Assembly: GCA_007116635.1 (NCBI GenBank)
Contig: SKIB01000053.1
Span: forward strand, 1 to 51,664
DNA: 51,664 nt
Source of the DNA: Saccharospirillaceae bacterium
Lineage (GTDB): Bacteria > Pseudomonadota > Gammaproteobacteria > Pseudomonadales > Natronospirillaceae
Direction: 5' to 3'
In this document: positions 23,666 through 32,466 of the stretch, piece by piece
Position numbering within the stretch: position 1 is the stretch's first letter
Layout of the letters: every line of letters starts with the position of its first letter
Program-made: the position numbers and the translations under genes
The notes under the pieces: generated by a model
What the model was told of the DNA's origin: nothing
Database searches by the model: none
What the model saw: the letters and a program-made list of their open reading frames with translations, nothing else

Positions 23666-23917
23666 TTATTCAAGCACCAGCTCGTTCTCACCCTGTTCGT
23701 CCTGTGTTATGCGCACATTACGGCTGGGAACCACGGTCGAGATGGCATGTTTGTAAACCATTTGGCTAACGGTATTTCGCAGCAAAATCACAAACTGATC
23801 GAAGGATTCGATCTGGCCTTGTAACTTGATGCCATTTACCAAAAATATTGAGACCGGAATACGCTCTTTGCGCAACTGGTTCAAAAAAGGATCTTGTAGG
23901 TTTTGCCCCTTAGACAT
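23666..23917 (-). CDS. hfq: RNA chaperone Hfq
   Basis: An 83-residue Sm-like hexamer-forming protein that pairs small RNAs with mRNAs. Sm1 ([21 protein letters not shown]) and Sm2 ([12 protein letters not shown]) are intact, with a short acidic tail. The ATG at 23917 has AAGGAG at six bases, so a nine-residue upstream extension is rejected. The 71-bp gap from miaA has a possible -10 (TATACT on the minus strand) with no clear -35. Confidence 0.98.
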   Translation of the reverse strand: MSKGQNLQDPFLNQLRKERIPVSIFLVNGIKLQGQIESFDQFVILLRNTVSQMVYKHAISTVVPSRNVRITQDEQGENELVLE

Positions 23918-23988
23918 GGACGGCTCCTTTATTTTAATTATCAAAACTGTCGAATAGTATAGCCAAACATTTTACGAATGACTGTGAT

Positions 23989-24927
23989 TTATTGGTTAGT
24001 TTGGGGATTTTGCAGCAGATTCAAGAGCTGGGGCAGTAAATTTTGCTGTTCGGCCGCTAGCAGACTTAAAGCCGGCATACCACGCATCCAGGTCATCTGC
24101 CGTTTTGCCAATTGCCGCGAGGCCGCTTGCGCCTGCAGCAGCATTTGCTCGGCGTCCAACTCGCCCGCCAAATGCTGCCAAACCTGACGATAGCCCACAC
24201 TGCGCATACTGGGTAAGTCCAGGCTTAGATCACCTCTGGCACGCAAGGCCCGAACCTCATCGATAAAGCCCTGCTCAAGCATCAGCTCAAAACGCAGGTT
24301 AATACGCTGATGCAACCAAGCTCGATCTTGTGGCATTAAACCAAGGGCCAAATAGTGCCAAGGCGGCTGTTTTTTGGGTTGCTGCCAGAAATGAGACATG
24401 GGCTTACCGGTCAATAGGCAGACCTCCAGCGCACGCAATAATCGTTGGTGATTATTATAGTGCATGCCCGCAGCGGCCTCAGGATCCAGACTGGCCAGCC
24501 ATTGGTGCCCAGCCGCCAAGCCTTCGGCTTGTAAGCGCGCATCGATCTGGGCCCGCAGCTGCTCGTCACGAGGTGGCAAGTCGTTTAGTCCTTGCATCAG
24601 GGCATGATAATAGAGCATGGTGCCGCCCACCAGCACCGGGAGGCGACCCTTACTTTGACTCTGCACCACCAATTCATGGGCATCTCGGCAAAAATCCGCG
24701 GCACTGTAATGCTCGGTTGGCTCAAGAATATCGACCAAGGCATGGGGGTAGGATTCAAGCTCCTGTTTGCTGGGCTTGGCCGTGCCAATGTCCATGCCGC
24801 GATAGACCAGTGCGCTGTCGACACTGATCAGATCCACGGGCAATTGGTCGGCCAACTGCATGGCCAAGGCGGTTTTACCACTGGCGGTTGGGCCAAGCAG
24901 CAAAAGTACCGGAAAGGGTGTCATCAT
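23989..24927 (-). CDS. miaA: tRNA dimethylallyltransferase
   Basis: A 312-residue enzyme adding the dimethylallyl group of DMAPP to A37 of tRNAs that read UNN codons. It has P-loop GPTASGKTAL, DSALVYRGMDIGTAKP and the catalytic GGTMLYYHAL region. The ATG overlaps the mutL stop by four bases. mutL-miaA-hfq is the usual order, so regulation of hfq may depend partly on promoters inside miaA, as known in E. coli. Confidence 0.98.
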   Translation of the reverse strand: MMTPFPVLLLLGPTASGKTALAMQLADQLPVDLISVDSALVYRGMDIGTAKPSKQELESYPHALVDILEPTEHYSAADFCRDAHELVVQSQSKGRLPVLVGGTMLYYHALMQGLNDLPPRDEQLRAQIDARLQAEGLAAGHQWLASLDPEAAAGMHYNNHQRLLRALEVCLLTGKPMSHFWQQPKKQPPWHYLALGLMPQDRAWLHQRINLRFELMLEQGFIDEVRALRARGDLSLDLPSMRSVGYRQVWQHLAGELDAEQMLLQAQAASRQLAKRQMTWMRGMPALSLLAAEQQNLLPQLLNLLQNPQTNQ

Positions 24928-26804
24928 TGGCCTCGTAAAAACAGTTTATCCAGTGCCGACAAAGGCAACTGAGTCCAGGTCGGGCGCCCATGGTTGCACT
25001 GACCGCTGCGCTCGGTGGCCTCCATGTCACGCAGCAGGGCGTTCATTTCGGTAACGCTCAAGCGATGATTGGCTCGAACCGCCGTATGACAGGCCAGAGT
25101 GGACAGCATCTGATTGCGCACTCGCTCAAGAGCATCCGAGTGACCCAGGGTCATCACATCCGCCAGTACGTCTCGCACCAACTGACTGTGGTCGGCCTTA
25201 GCCATCAAGGCCGGAACCGCACGCAGCACCAAGGATTCAGGGCCGCGACGCTCAATTTGCAAACCAAACTGCGCAAAGAGGTGCTGAGCCTCTTCCACCG
25301 CATCCGCTTCACGACTGGACACCGCCAAAGACAAGGGCACCAATAAGGGCTGACTGGCCACCTGACCCGCATCCACGGCCTGCTTGAGCTGCTCATAGAG
25401 AATTCGCTCATGGGCGGCATGCATATCCACCAGCACCAAGCCCTGGGCATTTTCCGCTAGGATATAAATACCCTTGAGCTGAGCCAAAGCATACCCCAGA
25501 GGCGGAATGACCTGCTCTGCTGATTCGGTCTCGGCTGCTGAACTGCTGATCGCTGAGCTTGGATGCAGCTGGGCATAGGCCTGCAACTGCTGACTGAAAC
25601 TGGCCTGGCGATTGGGCTCGAAAGGCTGCCCCCCCTGCTGAGCCGGCGCAGACTGACCCTGCCAAGGCCGCAAAGATTCCGAAACCTGTGTAGCCAAGCC
25701 TTGCTCTGCTGGCTGGTTAAGGGGCATTTGGCCTTGCTGCGGAGCAAAGCTTGGAGCAGCCTGCTGGGTAGGCAAGCTGGTATGCTCTACCCCCGCCTTG
25801 GCCTGCGCCAGGGTATGGTGCAGACTGCTGTAGATGAAATCATGCACCAAGCGGCCATCACGAAAACGCACCTCATGCTTGGTGGGATGCACATTAACAT
25901 CCACCAAGGCCGGATCAAGGCTCAAGTACAGGGCAAAAACCGGGTGTCTACCACCATGAATCAAGTCACGATAGGCCTGACGAACCGCATGGCCAACCAG
26001 CTTGTCACGAATCACACGCTGATTGACAAAGAAATATTGCATATTGGCCTGACTGCGCGTCAAACTGGGCAAGCCAACCCAACCCCAAATTCGCAACCCA
26101 CTGGCACTACGATCAATAAACTGGCTTTGACCAATAAAATCGCCACCCAATAACTGCTGCAGCCGACGCTGCTGCTCCAGCTCGGTATTGGCACTGGGCA
26201 GCAACCAGTGCGGTTTGCGATTATTAGTTAGCTGGATCGACAGATCAAAATTGGCCAAAGCCAAACGCCTGAGCGTCTCTTCAATATGAGAAAATTCGGT
26301 TTTTTCCGTGCGCATGAATTTGCGCCGTGCAGGGGTATTAAAGAACAGATCGCGCACCTCAACCATGGTACCCTCTGGCTGGGCACTGGGCTTGAGGTCA
26401 ACCGCCATATCGCGGCCTTCGGCCGCCACCTGCCAAGCCTGCTCGGCACCCATCCGGCGCGAAGCCAACAGCAGACGCGACACAGAACTGATTGAAGCCA
26501 AGGCCTCACCCCGAAAGCCCAAAGTAGTCACGGCCTCCAATTGCTGAAGATTATGAATTTTTGAGGTGGCATGACGCGCCAAAGCCAGAGGCAGATCTTC
26601 TTTATGGATACCACGGCCGTTATCCCGCACCCGCATCAATTTAAGGCCGCCCTGTTCGATTTCGACCTGTAACCTGGTGGCCCCCGCATCCAGAGCGTTC
26701 TCAACCAGCTCTTTAATCACCGAGGCAGGCCTTTCAACGACCTCGCCTGCTGCAATCTGGTTAGCTAGCCGAGTCTCTAACTGGCGAATCCTTGGTTCAG
26801 ACAT
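24924..26804 (-). CDS. mutL: DNA mismatch repair protein MutL
   Basis: A 626-residue GHKL ATPase coupling MutS recognition to downstream repair. The N-terminal ATPase motifs ELVENALDAGAT, DNGRGI and GFRGEALASISSV are intact. A variable Gln/Pro-rich linker spans about residues 345-430. The C-terminal dimerisation domain carries DMHAAHERILYE (near residue 459), matching the metal-binding endonuclease motif DQHA(X)2E(X)4E with Met for Gln. That suggests a nicking MutL, as in species without MutH. It overlaps amiB by eight bases and miaA by four. Confidence 0.97.
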   Translation of the reverse strand: MSEPRIRQLETRLANQIAAGEVVERPASVIKELVENALDAGATRLQVEIEQGGLKLMRVRDNGRGIHKEDLPLALARHATSKIHNLQQLEAVTTLGFRGEALASISSVSRLLLASRRMGAEQAWQVAAEGRDMAVDLKPSAQPEGTMVEVRDLFFNTPARRKFMRTEKTEFSHIEETLRRLALANFDLSIQLTNNRKPHWLLPSANTELEQQRRLQQLLGGDFIGQSQFIDRSASGLRIWGWVGLPSLTRSQANMQYFFVNQRVIRDKLVGHAVRQAYRDLIHGGRHPVFALYLSLDPALVDVNVHPTKHEVRFRDGRLVHDFIYSSLHHTLAQAKAGVEHTSLPTQQAAPSFAPQQGQMPLNQPAEQGLATQVSESLRPWQGQSAPAQQGGQPFEPNRQASFSQQLQAYAQLHPSSAISSSAAETESAEQVIPPLGYALAQLKGIYILAENAQGLVLVDMHAAHERILYEQLKQAVDAGQVASQPLLVPLSLAVSSREADAVEEAQHLFAQFGLQIERRGPESLVLRAVPALMAKADHSQLVRDVLADVMTLGHSDALERVRNQMLSTLACHTAVRANHRLSVTEMNALLRDMEATERSGQCNHGRPTWTQLPLSALDKLFLRGQ

Positions 26805-28188
26805 TAGGCACCCTTAAGCGTTGACCAATACGAATACTATTGGCATTGGTCATGTTATTTAAACGTAATAATTCGGCGACCGAGGTTTGATGACGAATGG
26901 CAATAGCCGATAGGGTGTCCCCCTCTCGTACTACATATTCGCCAAAACCAGAGGCAGCTCGATCAGGAGCATTTTTTTGTTGATAGACATAACTGCCCTC
27001 TGGCGGATTGCGCCAACTATACTCTTTGATGCCATTAAAAATCGACCGTGCCAACTGCTGGCGATAGGCATCATCGCGCAGGCGCATTTCCTCAGCAGGA
27101 TTGGAGATAAAACCGACCTCAATCAAAACGGAAGGCACGTCAGGCGAACGCAACACAGCAAAGTTAGCCTGTTCTACGGTATCTTTATGCAGTCTAGCCA
27201 CTCGCCCCATTTGCCTGAGAATGTCATCACCCAGGCGCAGGCTCTCACTGCGATTAGCACTCATGGACAAATCGACCAACACCTCGCGCAGCATGTCGTC
27301 TTTACCCTCAAGGGAAATACCACCCACACCACCAATCACATCGGCACGGTTTTCTTGTTCGGCAAGATAAGCAGCAGTGGTAGAGGTAGCCCCCCTACCC
27401 GACAAGGCATAGACCGAGGCACCATTGGCCTGGGCATTATGAAAAGCATCAGCATGAATGGAAAGAAACACATCGGCACGCTCACGGCGGGCTCGATTAC
27501 GCCGGTCCGCAAGAGAAATAAAGTAGTCGTTGGTACGCACCATAACCGGCCTGTAACCGGGCTCTGCCTCCAGCAAGCGGAATAAATGATTAGATACCGA
27601 TAACACCACGTCTTTTTCCCTGGTTCCTCTGGGGCCTATGGCCCCTGGATCCTCACCGCCATGGCCAGGGTCAATGACAATGATCAGATCACGCTGGCCC
27701 GAGGTGTCCATTCTACGCTCCACTGGTGGCGCTTGCTCACCCGGCTGGACTGCCAAAGGTGACTCCGGCTCAGAAAACTCTAGGTCTATGACCAAGCGAT
27801 GCGGATGCTGCTCATTTGGTGGCAAAGCAAATACACGGCCATGCATGGGCTGCTGCAAATCCAGCACAATTCGAATGCCTTGATCTCTGGTTCCGTGGCG
27901 AATGCCAGAAATACCGGTATCGTCCAGTTGCAGAGCATTTAAATTAGCACGAAACTGGGCCTGATTAACGTCCACTACCAAGCGATCAGGCTCTGTCAGA
28001 CTAAAGTAACTAAAGTCTACCTCTTGGTTCATGTCCAGCACTAGACGAGTTTGATTGGGTGAGGGCCAAATACGCACTCCCTGAACTTCGGCTGCGCTGG
28101 CCAAAGCAAGCCACTGCAAAGCAAGCAGCCAAAGCAGCAAGGTCGTGCGCCAATACAAGCGCGGCGATATATTATTGCGAACGTGCAT
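26797..28188 (-). CDS. amiB: N-acetylmuramoyl-L-alanine amidase AmiB/AmiC type
   Basis: A 463-residue periplasmic hydrolase that cuts septal peptidoglycan. The order is signal peptide (about residues 1-32, ending near LALASAAE), AMIN domain (about 33-130), Amidase_3 zinc domain (about 160-380, VIDPGHGGEDPGA, LSIHADAF, EVGFISNP) and a C-terminal LysM domain (YVVREGDTLSAIA). The ATG at 28188 has AAGG seven bases upstream; a longer reading from 28215 is less likely. It overlaps the tsaE end by 17 bases. Confidence 0.96.
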   Translation of the reverse strand: MHVRNNISPRLYWRTTLLLWLLALQWLALASAAEVQGVRIWPSPNQTRLVLDMNQEVDFSYFSLTEPDRLVVDVNQAQFRANLNALQLDDTGISGIRHGTRDQGIRIVLDLQQPMHGRVFALPPNEQHPHRLVIDLEFSEPESPLAVQPGEQAPPVERRMDTSGQRDLIIVIDPGHGGEDPGAIGPRGTREKDVVLSVSNHLFRLLEAEPGYRPVMVRTNDYFISLADRRNRARRERADVFLSIHADAFHNAQANGASVYALSGRGATSTTAAYLAEQENRADVIGGVGGISLEGKDDMLREVLVDLSMSANRSESLRLGDDILRQMGRVARLHKDTVEQANFAVLRSPDVPSVLIEVGFISNPAEEMRLRDDAYRQQLARSIFNGIKEYSWRNPPEGSYVYQQKNAPDRAASGFGEYVVREGDTLSAIAIRHQTSVAELLRLNNMTNANSIRIGQRLRVPNV

Positions 28189-28672
28189 GAATAAGCCTTT
28201 GCAAATGATCAACAATACCCTGCCCTCTGGCGGTGTTTGCGGCCAGAGTCACAAGCCTATCAGCCGCCTGAGCTTCAAGGCTCATCACTAGATCGGCTTC
28301 GGGCACAAAGCCAGCACCCTTGTCTGGCCACTCCAGCATGATAACCGCTGGTGACTCAGCACAGAGATCACGAATACCCAGGTACTCAAGCTCTTCCGCC
28401 TCTGCCAAGCGGTACAGGTCCAGATGATGTAAACGCCACTCCCCCAAATCATAGCTTTCCACAAGGGTATAGGTAGGACTCTTAACCGCAGCTTGCCAGC
28501 CCAAGCCAGCCAAAAGTCCACGGACAAAAAAAGTTTTACCCATGCCAAGATCGGCCTGCAAATACCAGACAAGGGTGTCATCCTTTGTTAAACTGGACAG
28601 CAAGGCTTGGCTACACAGCCTAGCCAATTCCAAGGTATCCTGCTCGGATGTTAACAACTGAGTATGGGGCAT
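28172..28672 (-). CDS. tsaE: tRNA t6A biosynthesis ATPase TsaE
   Basis: A 166-residue ATPase of the TsaBDE complex needed for N6-threonylcarbamoyladenosine at tRNA position 37. Walker A is LQADLGMGKT, followed by SPTYTLVESY, HHLDLYRL and the Trp-containing MLEWPDKG. AGGA lies seven bases before ATG 28672. In Pseudomonas an nnrDE (yjeF) gene is remembered between tsaE and queG. Here queG starts 37 bp away on the other strand. Confidence 0.96.
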   Translation of the reverse strand: MPHTQLLTSEQDTLELARLCSQALLSSLTKDDTLVWYLQADLGMGKTFFVRGLLAGLGWQAAVKSPTYTLVESYDLGEWRLHHLDLYRLAEAEELEYLGIRDLCAESPAVIMLEWPDKGAGFVPEADLVMSLEAQAADRLVTLAANTARGQGIVDHLQRLIHARSQ

Positions 28673-28709
28673 AAATCGTTCCTATAGGGGCTAACCAGTC
28701 TACCATCGA

Positions 28710-29825
28710 ATGACAACAGATAACCAATTGTTGCCAGTTCTGGATATTGAGCAAATAGTAAAGCAAATTAAGCAACTTGCCCAAAGCTTTGGCTTTCAAG
28801 ACGCCCGTATTTGTCGGCCCGATGTTAGCCAACATGTGGCTGATGTGGAGCACTGGCTGGCTCAGGGCTATGCCGCTGACATGGACTATCTGCATAACAA
28901 CAAAGAACTACGCTACCAGCCCGACCAACTCATTGCCAACTGCCGTTCGGTGATTAGCCTACGCATGGATTACTTGCCCCAGGCTGCAGCCATGAAGCCT
29001 TTGCTGAACAGCCCTGAAAAAGCATATATTTCTCGCTACGCCCTAGGACGTGATTACCACAAACTGATCCGCAAACGAGCCACACAGCTGGGACAGGCAA
29101 TTCATCAGCAGTTAGCGCCGCATGGCTTTCGCGCCTTTGTTGACAGCGCCCCCATTTTAGAGAGACAGCTTGCCGAACAAGCTGGCCTTGGCTGGCGGGG
29201 CAAACACAGCCTGTTAATAAACACCAAGGCCGGAAGCTGGTTCTTCCTCGCTGAGATCCTAACCGATCTTGAGCTGCCTGCAGACCCGCCCCAAGCCAGT
29301 CAACACTGCGGCAGCTGCACTGCCTGCCTTGAAGTCTGCCCAACCCAGGCCATTGTCGCCGAGGGTGTGGTGGATGCCAGGCGCTGCATCAGTTACCTAA
29401 CCATCGAAAACAAAGGAGCCATCAGTGAAGAGCTGCGCCCCTTGATGGGTAACCGCATCTATGGCTGCGACGACTGCCAACTGTTCTGCCCCTGGACCAA
29501 GTTCAGCCAACCAAGCCAGGAGTCAGATTTCCAACCCCGTCAGCAGTTAGACGACATCTCATTACTGGAACTCTGGGCCTGGACTGAGGATGAGTTTTTA
29601 CAGCGCACCCAGGGCAGCCCCATTCGCCGCACAGGGTATCAAGGCTGGCGACGTAACCTAGCCGTGGCTCTAGGCAATGCACCCTACCAGCAGGCTATCA
29701 TTCAGGCTCTGACACAAGGGCTTAATACGGCCAACGAGCTGGTAAGCAAACACATCCATTGGGCAATTAAACAACAAGAAAAACGCAGGCCTACCAATGC
29801 TGACGATAGCGCTGATGCAAAATAG
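28710..29825 (+). CDS. queG: Epoxyqueuosine reductase
   Basis: A 371-residue cobalamin-dependent iron-sulphur enzyme performing the last step of queuosine synthesis in tRNA. Two 4Fe-4S binding motifs are visible: CGSCTACLEVCPTQAI and CDDCQLFCPW, together with the earlier GRDYHKLIRKR segment and a C-terminal HEAT-like region. It starts 37 bp from tsaE in the opposite direction; no good ribosome binding site precedes ATG 28710. Its last 35 bases overlap the end of the convergent transglycosylase gene. Confidence 0.96.
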   Translation: MTTDNQLLPVLDIEQIVKQIKQLAQSFGFQDARICRPDVSQHVADVEHWLAQGYAADMDYLHNNKELRYQPDQLIANCRSVISLRMDYLPQAAAMKPLLNSPEKAYISRYALGRDYHKLIRKRATQLGQAIHQQLAPHGFRAFVDSAPILERQLAEQAGLGWRGKHSLLINTKAGSWFFLAEILTDLELPADPPQASQHCGSCTACLEVCPTQAIVAEGVVDARRCISYLTIENKGAISEELRPLMGNRIYGCDDCQLFCPWTKFSQPSQESDFQPRQQLDDISLLELWAWTEDEFLQRTQGSPIRRTGYQGWRRNLAVALGNAPYQQAIIQALTQGLNTANELVSKHIHWAIKQQEKRRPTNADDSADAK

Positions 29826-30474
29826 CCACCCGCTCAACATAGGCCTGGGTTTCGGCAAAGGGCGGTATGCCGCCATGACGACGCACAGCCCCAGGGCCAG
29901 CATTATAGGCTGCCGTGGCTAGGCGCACACTGCCCTGGTGTTGATTCAGCATCTGCGCTAAGTACTTCACCCCTCCATAGATGTTTTCTTCAATATCAAA
30001 GGCATTTTGCACACCCAGCTCAGCAGCTGTGGCCGGCATTAATTGCATTAGCCCCTGAGCGCCCTTGGGTGAAAGCGCATTGGCATTAAAGGCAGACTCA
30101 GCATGGATAACAGCCTGAACCAGGGCTGGATCTAGGCCAAAGGAGCGTGCTTGACGATTGATAATTTCGCGGTGCAGCTCAGGAAACAAACGAATACGCT
30201 GCCAATCAATGGTGCTATCGGCCTGGCAGGCAAAGCAATAAAAGCGCAGCTCATCAACCTCGACACCCTGACCTGGGTGCTGATCACTGAATACTCGCTG
30301 CCCATGCTCATTGGTAAAACTAAAAACCGAATTACCCACTCTGTTGCGCTGATTAGTAGGCAATGCAGGCGCACGGCCATCGGTAAACTCCACCCGACCA
30401 TCGGGGTGCTCTATGCGCTGAATGGCATGAACACAACCAATAAGCAATAATGACAGCAAAAGTTTTATCAGCAT
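29791..30474 (-). CDS. Lytic transglycosylase, SLT domain with DUF4124-like N-terminus
   Basis: A 227-residue exported enzyme that cleaves peptidoglycan glycan strands. The N-terminus is a signal sequence in which LIGC (Cys14) looks like a lipobox, but VHA just after it is an equally good signal peptidase I site, so lipid attachment is uncertain. A DUF4124-type segment (RIEHPDGRVEFTDG) follows. The SLT domain has the catalytic glutamate in HAESAFN (Glu126), then SPKGAQGLMQLMPATA and TAAYNAGPGAV. The 3' end overlaps queG by 35 bases. It lies 33 bp after orn. Confidence 0.93.
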   Translation of the reverse strand: MLIKLLLSLLLIGCVHAIQRIEHPDGRVEFTDGRAPALPTNQRNRVGNSVFSFTNEHGQRVFSDQHPGQGVEVDELRFYCFACQADSTIDWQRIRLFPELHREIINRQARSFGLDPALVQAVIHAESAFNANALSPKGAQGLMQLMPATAAELGVQNAFDIEENIYGGVKYLAQMLNQHQGSVRLATAAYNAGPGAVRRHGGIPPFAETQAYVERVAILHQRYRQHW

Positions 30475-30507
30475 CTTATTAATAGTGCTACCAAGGCTAT
30501 TAATGGT

Positions 30508-31050
30508 TCAAATCTTCATCACCCACTGACGGTAATATCGCAGCTCGGCAATGGACTCCTGAATGTCATCCAATGCCAGATGCGTGCCTTTTTTAGTAAA
30601 GCCCTTGAGCAATTCTGGCTGCCAGCGCTTTACCAATTCTTTGATTGAGCTGACATCAATACTGCGATAATGCAGATGATCGGCCAATAAGGGCATGTAC
30701 CGATAAATAAAGCGCCGATCCTGACCAATGGAGTTCCCACAGAGCGGCGATACCCCTTTGGGCACCCACTGACGAACAAAGTCCAGAGTGAGCTGCTCAG
30801 CCTGCTGCAAGCTGTATTGACTGGCTCGTACCCTGGCGGTTAAGCCAGAGTTGCCATGAGTTTTAGTACACCAGTCATCCATGGCCTGCAAGACCTCATC
30901 CGGTTGGTGAATGGCCAGCACAGGCCCCTGAGCCAAAACATTGAGCTCAGCATCCGTAATCAGGGTGGCTATTTCGATAATATGGTGCTGCTCTGGGTCC
31001 AAACCCGTCATTTCCATATCCAACCAAATCAAATTATTCTCGTTTTGCAT
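30508..31050 (-). CDS. orn: Oligoribonuclease
   Basis: A 180-residue DEDDh exonuclease that finishes degradation of 2-5-nt RNAs, including pGpG from c-di-GMP turnover, which is relevant to the c-di-GMP genes downstream. Motifs [31 protein letters not shown] and the final [11 protein letters not shown] are intact. The ATG at 31050 has AAGAG five bases upstream; a five-codon longer GTG reading is rejected. It is divergent from rsgA with 65 bp between. Confidence 0.97.
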   Translation of the reverse strand: MQNENNLIWLDMEMTGLDPEQHHIIEIATLITDAELNVLAQGPVLAIHQPDEVLQAMDDWCTKTHGNSGLTARVRASQYSLQQAEQLTLDFVRQWVPKGVSPLCGNSIGQDRRFIYRYMPLLADHLHYRSIDVSSIKELVKRWQPELLKGFTKKGTHLALDDIQESIAELRYYRQWVMKI

Positions 31051-31115
31051 ACTAACTCTTGGCACTCAGCAGCAAGCTGGTTAAGCTTGCGGCAAATAAA
31101 CAATATTGGACAACA

Positions 31116-32081
31116 ATGGCCAAGCCTAAACTCAGCCTTCAACAACAGCAGCGCATCGCCCAAAGACAGGCAAAAGCAGTTCGCTCAGGCAACGAATTAG
31201 ACCTAAAAACAGGCATTGTACTGGCGCAGTTCGGCAAAGAATTACAACTCACCCTGGCAGACCAACCGGACCAGGTTCTGGTGGCCAAAATCAGAGCCAG
31301 CTTACCCAAGTTGGTAACGGGTGACCGCGTCTGGTTTAGGCAGAACCCAGAACAACAAGCCATTATTGAGCACCTACAACCGCGCTCAAGCATCTTAACT
31401 CGCCCAGACCACAGGGGCAAACTCAAAGAAGTAGCGGCCAATATTGATTTAATGGTCATAGTAGCCTCTTTGTACCCAGAAACACCCATCAACCTGATTG
31501 ACCGTTACTTGGTGGCTGCCAAGATTTGCCAGATTCAGCCCCTGCTGGTACTCAATAAAACCGATCTAGAGGCAGGGCAGGAATTAGGCTCATTCTTCCC
31601 ATATTACCAACAAAGACTGGGCATCCTTAGCCTGCATTGCAGCCATCTAGACCAAGCCAGCATTACCAAACTCCAACAACAGATAGCCAGCAAAACCTCG
31701 ATCTTGGTCGGCCTGTCTGGTGCAGGCAAGTCCAGTTTGATTCATGCCCTAACCCAAGAAGACAGCATTCGAGTGGCTGCTGTCTCCAATGCCACGGGTA
31801 AAGGCAAGCACACCACCACCACAACCCAGCTTTATTTCCATCATGATTCCATGATCATAGACTCACCTGGTGTGCGGGACTTTAGCCTAGAGCACGCCAC
31901 TTTAGAACAGATTAAGGCAGGCTTCCCTGATATTCAGCAGCTAGCCATGCACTGCCGCTTCAATAATTGCAGCCACCTACACGAGCCAGACTGCGCCGTG
32001 AAAAACGCCAGCCCTGAGAAGCTCCACCCATTGCGTTGGCAAAGTTACATGCAGATCCTAAATAGCATCAGCAATAAATAA
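31116..32081 (+). CDS. rsgA: Small ribosomal subunit biogenesis GTPase RsgA
   Basis: A 321-residue circularly permuted GTPase acting late in 30S assembly. It has a basic N-terminus, an OB-fold domain, G4 NKTDLE preceding G1 GLSGAGKSSL and G3 DSPGVRDF, and the C-terminal zinc knuckle (CRFNNCSHLHEPDC). The ATG at 31116 is chosen because the N-terminal KPKLSLQQQQRIAQRQ segment is conserved; the ribosome binding site is weak (GGA). orn and rsgA are divergent neighbours, as in E. coli and Pseudomonas. A short weak inverted repeat (32095-32113) follows. Confidence 0.96.
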   Translation: MAKPKLSLQQQQRIAQRQAKAVRSGNELDLKTGIVLAQFGKELQLTLADQPDQVLVAKIRASLPKLVTGDRVWFRQNPEQQAIIEHLQPRSSILTRPDHRGKLKEVAANIDLMVIVASLYPETPINLIDRYLVAAKICQIQPLLVLNKTDLEAGQELGSFFPYYQQRLGILSLHCSHLDQASITKLQQQIASKTSILVGLSGAGKSSLIHALTQEDSIRVAAVSNATGKGKHTTTTTQLYFHHDSMIIDSPGVRDFSLEHATLEQIKAGFPDIQQLAMHCRFNNCSHLHEPDCAVKNASPEKLHPLRWQSYMQILNSISNK

Positions 32082-32215
32082 TCTCATTACCCTTGTTGCC
32101 CTGCCTTGGCAACTCTTTACCTCTACTCCATACCTGCCCCCCACACCATGCCATTCATCCTGCACCACGATCAGTCATCATCAAAATTTAACCAGTTGGG
32201 GCCAAGGGGTTGATC

Positions 32216-32422
32216 ATGGCGCGTTACAGCGAAGAGCGTAAACAGCAGATTTTGAGTAAATTACTTCCTCCCTCGAACCTGTCTGTAGCAGAAGTTGCCA
32301 GAACAGAAGGTGTTGGCCTTCAGACTTTGTATAATTGGCGTGACAAAGTAAGACAACATGGACTAACTCACAATTATAACCAGCAAAATCTAAAGCCCAA
32401 GAAGCCTGCCCCCTGGCTATAA
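32216..32422 (+). pseudogene. IS transposase OrfA remnant (N-terminal HTH part)
   Basis: A 68-codon frame. Residues 1-50 (ARYSEERKQQILSKLLPP, LSVAEVARTEGVGLQTLYNW) match the helix-turn-helix N-terminus of small transposase subunits of IS elements. After about residue 50 the similarity is lost and a stop follows. No second transposase frame, DDE domain or terminal inverted repeats are visible nearby. This is a decayed insertion sequence end between rsgA and the DUF945-like gene. Confidence 0.7.
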
Positions 32423-32466
32423 ATACAAGGACACAGGCGACCAATCACCACCTGAAAATTAACTAA

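Noticed and set aside
24330-24827. 165-residue plus-strand frame opposite miaA
   Set aside because: It is antisense to a fully conserved gene and has no recognisable family.
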